Shown in pieces: positions 15,746-23,598 of a stretch of DNA of 33,974 nucleotides. The notes beneath the pieces were generated by a model. That model was not told the DNA's origin and did no database searches. It was given only the letters and a program-made list of their open reading frames with translations. This DNA comes from Selenomonadaceae bacterium (lineage in GTDB: Bacteria > Bacillota > Negativicutes > Selenomonadales > Selenomonadaceae). Position 1 is the first letter of the stretch. The number at the start of each line of letters is the position of its first letter. The translations under genes were made by a program, and so were the position numbers. Location of the stretch: assembly GCA_017479925.1 (NCBI GenBank), contig JAFVBP010000313.1, positions 1 to 33,974 on the forward strand, given 5' to 3'.

Positions 15746-18238
15746 TTAAGCGTTGCCGCGATTGACCTTCGTCGTCAGAAGTTCGCGCAGGAAATTTTGG
15801 AACTTGTCCGCGCCCGTTTGAAATTGCACTTCGACGCAAACGACGTAAACGGGAATGTCGCGAATTTCTTTGGCGACCTCGTCGGGAATTTTGACGGCGT
15901 CTTTTTCGGTGACGACAATCATTTCCGCGCCGAACGAATCAGCCTGCCGCAGAATGTCGCTCATTTCGTCGGGCGTGTAATCGTGATGGTCGGGATAGCG
16001 AAGACTCGAAATAATTTCCGCGCCCAAGTCCCGAAGCGTGCGTTCAAACGACGCGGGGTTACCAATCGCCGAAACCGCCATGACTTTGCGACCGGAAATC
16101 GTGTCGACCGAAACGCCGTCGCCCGCCAAGTCAACCGTCCACTCGGCAAGCGGAATCAAGCAACGCGGGCGGTGAATGCTCTCGACAATCAGCGCGTCGG
16201 GATTGTACTTTTTGACTGTGTCGCGAATCAATTCCCGTGAACCTTCACGAGCCTGGTCAACTTTTGTCATCAAGCAAACGTCGGCGCGGCTTATGTGCGA
16301 AATCGATTCACGCAACGTTCCCCGCGGCAAAAGATGCCCGTTGCCGAAAACCGACACGGCGTCGACAAGCAAAATGTCAACGTCGCGGATAACCTGCCAA
16401 TGCTGATAGCCGTCGTCAAGAATGACAACCTGCGCGTCGAAATTTTCAATGGCGTATTGCCCCGTGACGGCTCGTCGCGCACCGATTAAAACGGGCACGT
16501 TCGGCAGGTGTTTGGCAAGCATGTAAGCTTCGTCGCCCGCTTCGGCAGCGTTCATGTGCAAAGTTTTGCCGTCCGACACAATGCCGACTTCGCCGCGAAA
16601 TTTTGCCCGATAGCCGCGATTCAAAATGACGACTCGATAGCCCATGTCGCGAATTTCTTTGGCAAGCCGTTGCGCCGTCGGAGTTTTGCCCGTGCCGCCG
16701 ACCGTGATGTTGCCCAAACTGATGACGAAACAGTTGAGCCGCTCCTTGCCCGAAAAACCGAGTTCGTAGCCGAGCAAACGCAAATCGACCAGCGACTTGT
16801 AAACCAGCGAGCCGAGGTACAGCACGAAAATTATCAGGCGATTAATCAGCCCGTAAACGTCTTCGTCGTGCATGAGCTTGAGGAAATACGTCTGCACGTT
16901 TTCGATTTTTTCCGTCGTGTTCAGGTGGCGACCGTTTTCGTTGGCTTCGTATTCGGTCAACATTTTGCGCAACAGGACGGCTGATTTTCGCGACGCGCCG
17001 CGATTTTCGTGGACAATCGCAATGGTTTCGCGTTCAAGGCGCAAACGTTCTTCGGGTTCGTCGAAAAGTTTTTTCGCCTGCGCGGCAAGTTCGTCGTCGT
17101 CGTTGACGGTGACGCAAGCGTTGCGGTTTTTGAACAGCGCGTGCAGGTCTTTGAAATTTTCCATGTGGTGCCCGACGATAATCGCCTTGCCGTGCGCCGC
17201 CGGTTCCAAAATGTTGTGCCCGCCGTGCGAAATCAAACTGCCGCCGACATAAATCACGTTGCCGATGCTGTAAACTTGACCGAGTTCGCCAATCGTGTCC
17301 AAAATGATTATGTCTTCGCCTGCGGGCGGACGTTTCTGCAATTCGGTTCGCGTGCCGACGGTAAAACCTGCCGACTTGCACAGCGCGACGACTTCACGGG
17401 TTCGCAAAAGTTCACGCGGGGCAATGACGAGCCGAGCTTTCGGGTGATTTTCGCGAATTGCCTTGAACGCTTTGAGCACGAAATTTTCTTCGCCGCGGTG
17501 AGTACTTCCCGCAAGAAAAATTTCCGTCGCGTCCGTCAAGCCCATGTCCGACAAAATTTTGGCACGTTGTTCGGGCGTGACATCGGTATACGTCTGGTCA
17601 AATTTCGTGTTGCCCGTGATTGTGACGAGTTCGGGCGGCGCGCCGAGTTCCATGACGTAGCCCGCGTCGACATTTGACGCCATTGCGAAAAGTTTCACCG
17701 TGCCGATCATGTCGCGCAGAATCGAAAACATGTACTTGTACCGCTTGACGCTTTTTTCCGAAATGCGACCGTTGACCATCATGACGGGCACGCGGTGAGC
17801 ACGTGCGGCTTTGAGGAAGTTCGGCCACAGTTCCGTTTCGACGTTCAAAAACACACGCGGCATGATTTTTTTGAACACCGACTCCGAGATAAACGGCAGG
17901 TCCAGCGGAAAGTAGATGATGCTGTCGGCGTCTTTGATGATTCGGTTCGCCATTTCGTAACCTGAAGCCGTCACGACCGAAACGAGTATCGGCGACTTCG
18001 GGAATTCGCGGCGAAATTCTTTGATGAGCGGGCTTGTCGCGACGATTTCGCCGACGGAGGCAGCGTGCACCCAAATGCAATTTTTCTTCGCGACGGGTTC
18101 AAGCGCGCTCTTCGGTATGAAGCCGAAACTCTGTTTGATTCGTTCGACAAAGCCGCGTTCGCGAATCGCTCGAATCATGAACACGGGGATAATCAGAATC
18201 ACGACGATTATCGCCGCGATGTTGTAAATTATTTGCAC
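15746..18238 (-). CDS. waaA-lpxK: Bifunctional Kdo transferase / tetraacyldisaccharide 4'-kinase (WaaA-LpxK fusion)
   Basis: An 830-residue fusion of two inner-membrane lipid A enzymes. Residues 1-430 are 3-deoxy-manno-octulosonate transferase: an N-terminal membrane anchor, WVHAASVGE with catalytic Glu64, NVETELWPN, and GGSLISHGGHNILEPA near 332-347. Residues about 448-830 are the lipid A 4'-kinase LpxK: a membrane-associated helix (465-483), Walker A GNITVGGTGKTPT (509-521), and DDGYQHWQVIRDVDILLVDA. The pathway order is LpxK before WaaA, so fusion could channel the lipid intermediate. Each half is full length and no frame break is seen. GTG 18238 has GGAGG 10 nt upstream and an extended -10 promoter at 18271-18279. 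It is strong evidence of an LPS outer membrane. Confidence 0.95.
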   Translation of the reverse strand: MQIIYNIAAIIVVILIIPVFMIRAIRERGFVERIKQSFGFIPKSALEPVAKKNCIWVHAASVGEIVATSPLIKEFRREFPKSPILVSVVTASGYEMANRIIKDADSIIYFPLDLPFISESVFKKIMPRVFLNVETELWPNFLKAARAHRVPVMMVNGRISEKSVKRYKYMFSILRDMIGTVKLFAMASNVDAGYVMELGAPPELVTITGNTKFDQTYTDVTPEQRAKILSDMGLTDATEIFLAGSTHRGEENFVLKAFKAIRENHPKARLVIAPRELLRTREVVALCKSAGFTVGTRTELQKRPPAGEDIIILDTIGELGQVYSIGNVIYVGGSLISHGGHNILEPAAHGKAIIVGHHMENFKDLHALFKNRNACVTVNDDDELAAQAKKLFDEPEERLRLERETIAIVHENRGASRKSAVLLRKMLTEYEANENGRHLNTTEKIENVQTYFLKLMHDEDVYGLINRLIIFVLYLGSLVYKSLVDLRLLGYELGFSGKERLNCFVISLGNITVGGTGKTPTAQRLAKEIRDMGYRVVILNRGYRAKFRGEVGIVSDGKTLHMNAAEAGDEAYMLAKHLPNVPVLIGARRAVTGQYAIENFDAQVVILDDGYQHWQVIRDVDILLVDAVSVFGNGHLLPRGTLRESISHISRADVCLMTKVDQAREGSRELIRDTVKKYNPDALIVESIHRPRCLIPLAEWTVDLAGDGVSVDTISGRKVMAVSAIGNPASFERTLRDLGAEIISSLRYPDHHDYTPDEMSDILRQADSFGAEMIVVTEKDAVKIPDEVAKEIRDIPVYVVCVEVQFQTGADKFQNFLRELLTTKVNRGNA

Positions 18239-18270
18239 CGAACGGGTTCCTCCGTAAAAAATTTTAGCCG

Positions 18271-18279
18271 ATTATAACA
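18271..18279 (-). promoter_or_regulatory. Extended -10 promoter for waaA-lpxK
   Basis: On the minus strand TGtTATAAT, with TATAAT at 18271-18276, lies 32 nt upstream of the start. No well-spaced -35 box is seen. Confidence 0.55.
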
Positions 18280-18309
18280 CACGCCAGAAATTTTTCATAC
18301 AACGCAAAA

Positions 18310-18340
18310 AAAATCTGCCGACCACTTTAAAAGTGGCAGA
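18310..18340 (-). terminator. Repeat-B hairpin followed by a T tract
   Basis: CCACTTT (18322-18328) and AAAGTGG (18330-18336) form a perfect hairpin, extended by CTGCC and GGCAG pairing alternatives. On the minus strand it is followed by eight T (18313-18306 region). It is both a copy of dispersed element B and a plausible second terminator for the gene at 18456. Confidence 0.6.
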
Positions 18341-18401
18341 ACAATTGGGCAAGCCGCATAATTTTCCGATGCTATCGTTAAGCCATGATGTTTGCGCAAA
18401 A

Positions 18402-18437
18402 AAATCCCGCGTCGTTGCCGACGGGGAATTTTTTTGT
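18402..18437. terminator. Terminator downstream of the small secreted gene
   Basis: A GC hairpin (CCCGCGTCG with CGACGGGG, one bulge) is flanked on both sides by runs of A or T, giving a T tract on either strand. It lies about 20 nt past the stop of the 18456 gene. Confidence 0.7.
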
Positions 18438-18455
18438 TCGCTCAGCCGATCGAAA

Positions 18456-18806
18456 TTAGAAACGGTTTTTCGCAACGTATTGACACATGTTCCACTCAAT
18501 CGGCGTGTCGTCAGGCGTCGCTTCACCGGAATAACCCGCCGAATTTTTAAAACGGCGCGTCCCGTTGTAACGAATCACCAATTCATAATCGAGGTACTGA
18601 ACGGTCTTGCCGACCATCTTCAGTCGCGCCGAAAAACCTTTGCCGGTTTCGGTAGTCCACAACTTTACTATCGTGTCGGTCATCAGGTAACATTCCATGC
18701 CCGTCGCGTCCGAGGTGCCGACGTAATAATCAGCCGCTTGAGCCGTCGATAACTGCGCGAACAGCAAGCCGCAGATCAAAGCGATTCCGAATACGAGATG
18801 TTTCAT
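18456..18806 (-). CDS. Small exported protein of unknown function
   Basis: A 116-residue protein with a clear signal peptide (MKHLVFGIALICGLLFAQLS, cleavage likely after AQA near residue 24). The mature part of about 92 residues begins ADYYVGTSDATGMECYLMTDTIVKLW and ends with NMCQYVAKNRF; its two cysteines could form a disulfide. I do not recognise a domain. The start of the mature region, alternating short strands with a 'tdtivk' segment, resembles that of the protein at 32956 (ADVWILTNFKGRDKCEWYVQPDRIV), so they may be distant paralogues. GAGGTG precedes ATG 18806. Two terminators follow. Confidence 0.75.
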   Translation of the reverse strand: MKHLVFGIALICGLLFAQLSTAQAADYYVGTSDATGMECYLMTDTIVKLWTTETGKGFSARLKMVGKTVQYLDYELVIRYNGTRRFKNSAGYSGEATPDDTPIEWNMCQYVAKNRF

Positions 18807-18840
18807 GATTCACACCTCCCGCAGAAAATTTTGTTAGCGG

Positions 18841-19061
18841 TAACGTTGCAGGTCAAACGTCACTTGTCGCCGACCGCTGAAATTTTCGTTGACGGTAACG
18901 TTGCGGGTCAAGCGTCACTCGTCGCCGACCGCAAAATTTTCGTTCGCGACAACGTCACGGGTCAAGCGTCACTTGTCGCCGACCGCTGAAATATTTCGTT
19001 AGCAGTAACGTCACGGGTCAAGCGTCACTTGTCCGCCGACAGAAAATTTTTGTTCGCAAGG
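18841..19061. repeat. Tandem array of four units of about 55 bp
   Basis: Units start at 18841, 18896, 18950 and 19006. Each contains a core like GGGTCAAGCGTCACTTGTCG followed by CCGACCGC and an A/T-rich end (AAATTTTCGTT). The last half-unit extends to 18819. The array fills the whole gap between two exported-protein genes and has no terminator or obvious promoter. An open frame across it is only a translation of the repeat. Confidence 0.8.
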
Positions 19062-19063
19062 TG

Positions 19064-20122
19064 TCAATTGCTCAGAATCACAACCCAGTAATATTTTTCG
19101 GCGGAATCGGGCTTGTAAAAATACGCAATGCCGATTGTCGTGTAATTGGTGCTCAAAATTTTGCTGTCATTTTGCTTAAGGTACCAATCGATGATTTCTT
19201 GCGGATTGTCGTAGCCGCTGTGAATGTATTCCCACGTCGATTTTTGTTGAAATGACGGCGGCAGAACAGTCCACCAACCGGAGCCGTCGGGACGTTTGTC
19301 CGACCATTTTTGAGTAAGCTCTTCGACGCGCACGCGGGCACCTTTGACCAGGACGCTGTTTCGAGTCAACGGTTTCTTGCCGACTTTGGCGCGTTCGTTG
19401 TTGATGAGTTCCATTAAGTCGCCGGTCTTAATTTGTTCGTCGCTGAGCCACGGTTTCGACGGCTCGGTACTCGGCGGCGTGACGGGTTCAATCGGCGTCG
19501 GCGGCTTAATCGGCTCAACGGGTTTCGGCGGTTCAATCGGCGTCGGCTGCTCAACGGGCGGTTTCGGTTGCTCGACGGGCGGTTTCGGTTGCTCGACGGG
19601 CGGTTTCGGTTGTTCGACAGGCGGCTTCGGCTTCGGTTCTTCGACGGGCGGTTTCGGTTGTGCGACGGGTTCGGGTCTGTCAAGCGGCTTTGGTCTGTCG
19701 ATTGGCGTTTTCGGCTCGTCTTTGGCTTTGCGTTTGTCGATTAGCCTGTCAATTTCGCGTTGCAGGGCGTCGGTGTCGATTTGCACGGTGACCGTCACGA
19801 AAACTTGAATGACGCCGTTGTCGCTCAAAGACTTGCGGATGTCCGTGTTTTGAATTTTCATGATGCCGCCGGTAATCGTTTCGACTTCGTCCTCGACAAG
19901 TTCAAGGTCGCGCATCCGCGATTGACTTTTAATATAAACGCCGGCTTGTTCCTGTGCGTGACGCAGTGCTTTTAACTTTGCGCGGTCGGTGGCCTTGTCT
20001 TGAGATTCGTCTTCGCTCATGGTTGCTTGACCTTCGCCGATGTAAACTTCAATCGCAGCTTCGGCAGCGGGCATGAAAAACAAACTCCCTGCAATGAGCG
20101 TAGTCACAAACAATTTCTTCAT
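19064..20122 (-). CDS. Exported protein: SIMPL/LPP20-like N-domain, Pro-rich linker, degenerate CAP domain
   Basis: A 352-residue exported protein. A signal peptide (1-22, ending AEA) is followed by a domain at about 24-118 with EVYIGEGQATMSEDESQDKATDRAKLKALRHAQEQAGVYI, typical of LPP20/FlgT-N-like envelope proteins. Residues 137-225 are a proline-rich spacer with tandem PPVEQPKP units (24-bp DNA repeats near 19546-19640). Residues about 232-352 resemble the CAP/SCP (YkwD) fold: LMELINNERAKVGKKPL, KRPDGSGWWTV, and a final YWVVILSN. Both histidines usual in this fold (FSH and GHR positions) are missing (KWSDKRPDG, QNDSKIL), so it is probably a binding rather than catalytic version. A candidate extended -10 promoter is at 20155-20163. 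Confidence 0.85.
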   Translation of the reverse strand: MKKLFVTTLIAGSLFFMPAAEAAIEVYIGEGQATMSEDESQDKATDRAKLKALRHAQEQAGVYIKSQSRMRDLELVEDEVETITGGIMKIQNTDIRKSLSDNGVIQVFVTVTVQIDTDALQREIDRLIDKRKAKDEPKTPIDRPKPLDRPEPVAQPKPPVEEPKPKPPVEQPKPPVEQPKPPVEQPKPPVEQPTPIEPPKPVEPIKPPTPIEPVTPPSTEPSKPWLSDEQIKTGDLMELINNERAKVGKKPLTRNSVLVKGARVRVEELTQKWSDKRPDGSGWWTVLPPSFQQKSTWEYIHSGYDNPQEIIDWYLKQNDSKILSTNYTTIGIAYFYKPDSAEKYYWVVILSN

Positions 20123-20154
20123 GACCGCTCGCCTCCCGTAAATTATTTTTGGCG

Positions 20155-20163
20155 ATTATATCA
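20155..20163 (-). promoter_or_regulatory. Extended -10 promoter for the 20122 gene
   Basis: On the minus strand TGaTATAAT (TATAAT at 20155-20160) lies about 33 nt upstream of ATG 20122; no good -35 box. Confidence 0.55.
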
Positions 20164-20220
20164 TAAGCGAAAAAGTTTTCACACACGGCGCACGAAAAAA
20201 AATCTGTTTCTAACAATCGA

Positions 20221-20249
20221 TTGACGCTGTTGCGGGCTTGTGATAAATT
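20221..20249 (+). promoter_or_regulatory. dhaKLM promoter
   Basis: TTGACG (20221-20226) and TAAATT (20244-20249) are 17 bp apart. The -10 box is only 20 nt before ATG 20270, so the mRNA leader is very short. No operator palindrome is evident. Confidence 0.6.
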
Positions 20250-20269
20250 CCCGTGCGGGAGGGATTCAC

Positions 20270-21262
20270 ATGAAAAAATTAATCAACGCGGTTGACGCCG
20301 TCGAAGAACAAATGATTCTCGGTCTTGTCAAGTCCGCGCCGAAGAAACTTGCCAAACTCGATTGCGGCAACGTCGTCGTTCGTGCGCAGAAAAAATCCGC
20401 CGACAAAGTCGCGCTCGTTTCGGGCGGCGGCTCGGGTCACGAACCTGCACACGGCGGCTTCGTCGGCACGGGCATGTTGGATTGCGCGGTTGCGGGAGCG
20501 GTTTTCACTTCACCCACGCCCGATAAAATTTTCGAGGGCATCAAAGCCGTCGCGACAGATCAAGGCGTGCTGTGTATCGTCAAAAATTACACGGGCGACG
20601 TTTTGAATTTCGAGATGGCAATGGACATGGCGTCCGACGAAGACATCAAAGTCGCGCACGTTGTTGTTAATGACGACGTTGCCGTTCAGGACAGCCTGTA
20701 TACCACGGGACGACGCGGCGTCGCGGGAACGATTCTCGTGCACAAAATCGCGGGTGCCAAAGCCGAAACGGGCGCGTCGCTCGACGAAGTCAAAGCCGTC
20801 GCCGAAAAAGTTATCGCCAACGTTCGCACAATGGGCATGGCAATTTCACCGTGCACCGTTCCCGCCGCGGGCAAACCGGGCTTTGAACTCAGCGACGACG
20901 AAATGGAAATCGGTATCGGCATTCACGGCGAACCGGGCACGCACCGCGACAAATTGCAATCCGCCGACGAAATCGCCAAAAGTTTGCTCGACAAAATTCT
21001 CGCCGACATCGACTTCAAAGGCAGCGAAGTTGTCGTTATGGTCAACGGCATGGGCGCAACTCCGCTCATGGAACTGTACATAATCAATAACTTCGTGCAG
21101 GATTATCTGGCTCAAGCGGGCATCAAAGTTTATGACACGATGGTCGGCAACTTCATGACTTCAATCGAAATGGCGGGCTTTTCGCTCACGTTGCTCAAAC
21201 TTGACGACGAACTCAAACAACTTTACGACGCGCCTGCGGATACTCCCGCGCTCAAGAGGTAA
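20270..21262 (+). CDS. dhaK: Dihydroxyacetone kinase subunit DhaK
   Basis: A 330-residue substrate-binding subunit of the PTS-dependent dihydroxyacetone kinase. His219 in GIGIHGEPG is the residue that forms a hemiaminal bond with dihydroxyacetone. SGGGSGHEPAHGGFVG (51-66) is the signature glycine-rich loop. ATG 20270 is chosen, with GGGAGG upstream; the ten upstream codons lie in the promoter. It is the first gene of the dhaK-dhaL-dhaM operon, 5 nt before dhaL. No DhaS/DhaR regulator or glycerol dehydrogenase lies within the window. Confidence 0.97.
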   Translation: MKKLINAVDAVEEQMILGLVKSAPKKLAKLDCGNVVVRAQKKSADKVALVSGGGSGHEPAHGGFVGTGMLDCAVAGAVFTSPTPDKIFEGIKAVATDQGVLCIVKNYTGDVLNFEMAMDMASDEDIKVAHVVVNDDVAVQDSLYTTGRRGVAGTILVHKIAGAKAETGASLDEVKAVAEKVIANVRTMGMAISPCTVPAAGKPGFELSDDEMEIGIGIHGEPGTHRDKLQSADEIAKSLLDKILADIDFKGSEVVVMVNGMGATPLMELYIINNFVQDYLAQAGIKVYDTMVGNFMTSIEMAGFSLTLLKLDDELKQLYDAPADTPALKR

Positions 21263-21267
21263 CCGAC

Positions 21268-21900
21268 ATGACCGACAGCAAACGGATTATCGCGATTGTT
21301 GAAGCCGTCGCGAACAAAATCGAAGCCGAAAAAGACTTCTTAACGCAACTCGACAACGAAATCGGCGACGGCGACCACGGAATTAATCTTGCACGCGGTT
21401 TCAAAGCAGTTCAGGCGAAGTTGCCGACTTTGGCGGACAAAGACATCGGCGCGATTTTAAAAGGCGTCGGCATGGAACTCGTTTCGACCGTCGGCGGCGC
21501 GTCGGGACCCCTGTACGGTACCGCGTTCATGAAGGCGGGCAACGTCACCAAAGGCAAGCTCGAATTGACGGATGCGGAATTTGCGGCGGCACTTGATGCG
21601 GCGATTAACGGCGTCAAAATGCGCGGTAAAGCCGTCGAAGGCGAAAAAACCATGCTCGACGCGCTTTGTCCCGCTTACAAAGCTCTCAAAGACGGGCTTG
21701 ACGCGGGCAAATCGTTGGTTGACGCTTTGGCTGACGGCGTGACTGCGGCTCAAAACTGCGTCGAATTCACCAAAACGATTATCGCCACGAAAGGACGCGC
21801 CAGTTACCTCAAAGAACGCAGTCTCGGACATCAAGACCCCGGCGCAACGTCGTCGCTGTTCATGTTGCAATGCGCACTTGAAACACTGCGGGAGGCGTGA
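21268..21900 (+). CDS. dhaL: Dihydroxyacetone kinase ADP-binding subunit DhaL
   Basis: A 210-residue subunit that holds ADP as a permanent cofactor and passes phosphate from DhaM to the DhaK-bound substrate. The Mg-ADP site DNEIGDGDHG near residues 29-38 is intact, as are GGASGPLYGT and GEKTMLDAL. Length is typical. ATG 21268 follows dhaK after 5 nt with GAGGT in the dhaK tail. It overlaps the GTG alternative start of dhaM. Confidence 0.97.
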   Translation: MTDSKRIIAIVEAVANKIEAEKDFLTQLDNEIGDGDHGINLARGFKAVQAKLPTLADKDIGAILKGVGMELVSTVGGASGPLYGTAFMKAGNVTKGKLELTDAEFAAALDAAINGVKMRGKAVEGEKTMLDALCPAYKALKDGLDAGKSLVDALADGVTAAQNCVEFTKTIIATKGRASYLKERSLGHQDPGATSSLFMLQCALETLREA

Positions 21901-21902
21901 CC

Positions 21903-22289
21903 ATGGTCGGTATCGTCATTGTTTCGCACAGTCAAAAACTTGCCGAAGGCGTCGTCGAACTTGCCAAAATGATGGCGTCCGAAGCTCCGATTGCGGCGGC
22001 GGGCGGTCTCGAAGACGGCAATTTCGGCACCAGTTACGAAAAAATTTCTGCGGCGATTGAGTCGGTTTATTCGGCTGACGGCGTCGCGGTGCTCATGGAC
22101 ATGGGTTCCGCCGTCATGACGACCGAAATGGTGCTTGAAGATCTTGAGCGCGACAACGTCAAAATGCTCGATTGCCCGCTCGTCGAAGGTGCAGTTTTGG
22201 CGGCTGTCGAATCTGTCGGCGGAATTTCTTTGGACGCGTTGTCCGAACGAATTGCCGAAGCCCGCGCCGTCAAAAAGCTCGACAACTAA
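21903..22289 (+). CDS. dhaM: Dihydroxyacetone kinase phosphotransfer subunit DhaM (EIIA-type only)
   Basis: A 128-residue EIIA-Man-like phosphocarrier. His9 in IVSHSQKLAEG is the phosphorylation site, and VLMDMGSAVMTTEM is the conserved core. It contains only the EIIA domain, without the HPr and EI-like extensions of E. coli DhaM, so it must receive phosphate from the general PTS protein HPr. ATG 21903 is preferred, with GGGAGG 7 nt upstream, over GTG 21897, which would overlap the dhaL stop. It is the last gene of the operon; the region behind it is repeat copy 4. Confidence 0.95.
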   Translation: MVGIVIVSHSQKLAEGVVELAKMMASEAPIAAAGGLEDGNFGTSYEKISAAIESVYSADGVAVLMDMGSAVMTTEMVLEDLERDNVKMLDCPLVEGAVLAAVESVGGISLDALSERIAEARAVKKLDN

Positions 22290-22332
22290 AAAAATCCGCC
22301 GTCGAAAAGCGGTATCACATAGCTTAATTCAG

Positions 22333-22577
22333 AGTCGTTGCGCACGACGGGCGTTATTAAATGTTACTTTCTTTCCGCGTGGAAAGAAAGTAACCAAAGA
22401 AAGCCGCGCCTACGCGGCGGGCGGCTACTCATTCGTCACCGAAATGTATTCGCTACGGTCAATCGCCTGTGCGCCGCATGATACATCCTGTATCATACGC
22501 GGCGCGTGGCCGACATCCATGTCGGCCGGCAACGTGACGTTGCATCCAATTGGTTTGACGTTTTCGCTTCAATCGGC
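22333..22577. repeat. Mosaic palindromic repeat, copy 4 (modules A', C1', C2', inverted D)
   Basis: GTCGTTGCGCACGACGGGCG is followed by a perfect palindrome, TTACTTTCTTTCC (22364-22376), GCGT, GGAAAGAAAGTAA (22381-22393). Then come C1, outer arms GCGCCGC (22471-22477) and GCGGCGC (22499-22505) with inner arms ATGATAC and GTATCAT, and C2, GGCCGACAT (22508-22516) and ATGTCGGCC (22519-22527). From 22528 module D is present in the reverse orientation relative to copy 1. Stem sequences differ from the other copies but remain paired. The gap between dhaM and pyrD holds nothing else except the terminator. Confidence 0.8.
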
Positions 22578-22626
22578 GGTTGACGGTTGCGCGTCGCATC
22601 AAATTAAGCATTACGCATTAAAAAAT

Positions 22627-22652
22627 CCCCGTCGGTCGTGACGGGGTTTTTT
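22627..22652. terminator. Bidirectional terminator between dhaKLM and pyrKD
   Basis: CCCCGTC (22627-22633) and GACGGGG (22640-22646) with a 6-nt loop, followed by six T on the plus strand and preceded by A residues that give a T tract on the minus strand just after the pyrD stop. Confidence 0.85.
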
Positions 22653-22653
22653 G

Positions 22654-23592
22654 TTATGTCTTGAGCTTGCCGACAAGTTCCGAAACGTTTTTCAAACCGC
22701 GTTGTCGCAGGTAAGTTTCCAGGTCGTCAGCGATTGTCATTGTGATTGACGGGTCGGCGAAATTCGCTGTCCCGACGGCAACGGCAGAGGCACCCGCAAG
22801 CAAAAATTCAATCGCGTCACGTGCCGAACGAATGCCGCCCATGCCGACAATCGGGATTTTGACAACCTGCGCGGTCTGCCAAACCATGCGAAGTGCGACG
22901 GGCTTAATCGCGCCGCCCGATAAGCCGCCCGTCACGTTGCCGAGAGTCGGTCGCCACGTGTCGATATTGATTTCCATGCCCATGAGCGTGTTAATCAGCG
23001 ACAAAGCGTCCGCGCCCGCCGATTCGACGGCAAGCGCAATTTTCGTGATGTCGGTGACGTTCGGGCTGAGTTTGACGATAACGGGCTTGCTTGTCGAACG
23101 TTTGGCAACGTCCGTGACTTTGGCGGCTTGCGTTTCGTCTGTGCCGAAAATAATTCCGCCGTCTTTGACGTTCGGGCAGGAAACGTTCAGCTCAATCGCC
23201 GCGACGCCGTCCGTGTCAAGCATTTTGGCAAGCGTGCCGTAATCTTCGACGCTTGAGCCGCTGATATTGACGACGACGGTCATGCGGTCTTTGATTCGCG
23301 GCAAGATGTCCGACAGAAATTTTTCGACGCCGGGATTTTCCAAGCCGATGCAATTCAACATGCCCGACGGAGTTTCGGCAATTCGCACGCCGTCATTTCC
23401 GCGCCGAGGCTTGAGCGTCGTGCATTTGACCATGACGCCGCCGAGACGTTTCAGGTCGACAAAGTCCGCAAATTCTTCGCCGAAACCGAAAGTGCCCGAC
23501 GCGGCAAAAATCGGCGTCGCAAGCTTGATACCGCAAAGTTCGGTTTGCAACAGTTCACCTGCCGCGGGAGTTTCAACAGAAATTTTCGACAC
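22654..23592 (-). CDS. pyrD: Dihydroorotate dehydrogenase, class 1B catalytic subunit
   Basis: A 312-residue FMN enzyme that oxidises dihydroorotate to orotate in pyrimidine synthesis. The catalytic base is Cys139 in LNVSCPNV, as in class 1 enzymes (class 2 has Ser). The FMN-contacting [12 protein letters not shown] and [27 protein letters not shown] segments are intact. It is class 1B because pyrK, which supplies the NAD-linked electron transfer, lies directly upstream (6-nt gap). The start is GTG 23592, with AGGTGATG upstream in the pyrK tail. It ends at the shared terminator. Confidence 0.97.
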   Translation of the reverse strand: MSKISVETPAAGELLQTELCGIKLATPIFAASGTFGFGEEFADFVDLKRLGGVMVKCTTLKPRRGNDGVRIAETPSGMLNCIGLENPGVEKFLSDILPRIKDRMTVVVNISGSSVEDYGTLAKMLDTDGVAAIELNVSCPNVKDGGIIFGTDETQAAKVTDVAKRSTSKPVIVKLSPNVTDITKIALAVESAGADALSLINTLMGMEINIDTWRPTLGNVTGGLSGGAIKPVALRMVWQTAQVVKIPIVGMGGIRSARDAIEFLLAGASAVAVGTANFADPSITMTIADDLETYLRQRGLKNVSELVGKLKT

Positions 23593-23598
23593 GCCACA

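Noticed and set aside
18798-18989. 63-codon plus-strand frame with repeats ASLVADR
   Set aside because: Only a translation of the tandem DNA array; one unit length happens to keep frame and no gene signals are present.
18819-19061. CRISPR array
   Set aside because: The units are continuous imperfect tandem repeats of about 55 bp without unique spacers, and no cas genes are near.
19344-19808. Plus-strand frame with GGFGCSTGGFGC repeats, looking like a Gly-rich structural protein
   Set aside because: It is the antisense reading of the PPVEQPKP spacer of the exported protein on the minus strand; no ribosome site.
22135-22641. 168-codon plus-strand frame after dhaM
   Set aside because: Starts inside dhaM in another frame and runs through repeat copy 4; composition follows the hairpins.
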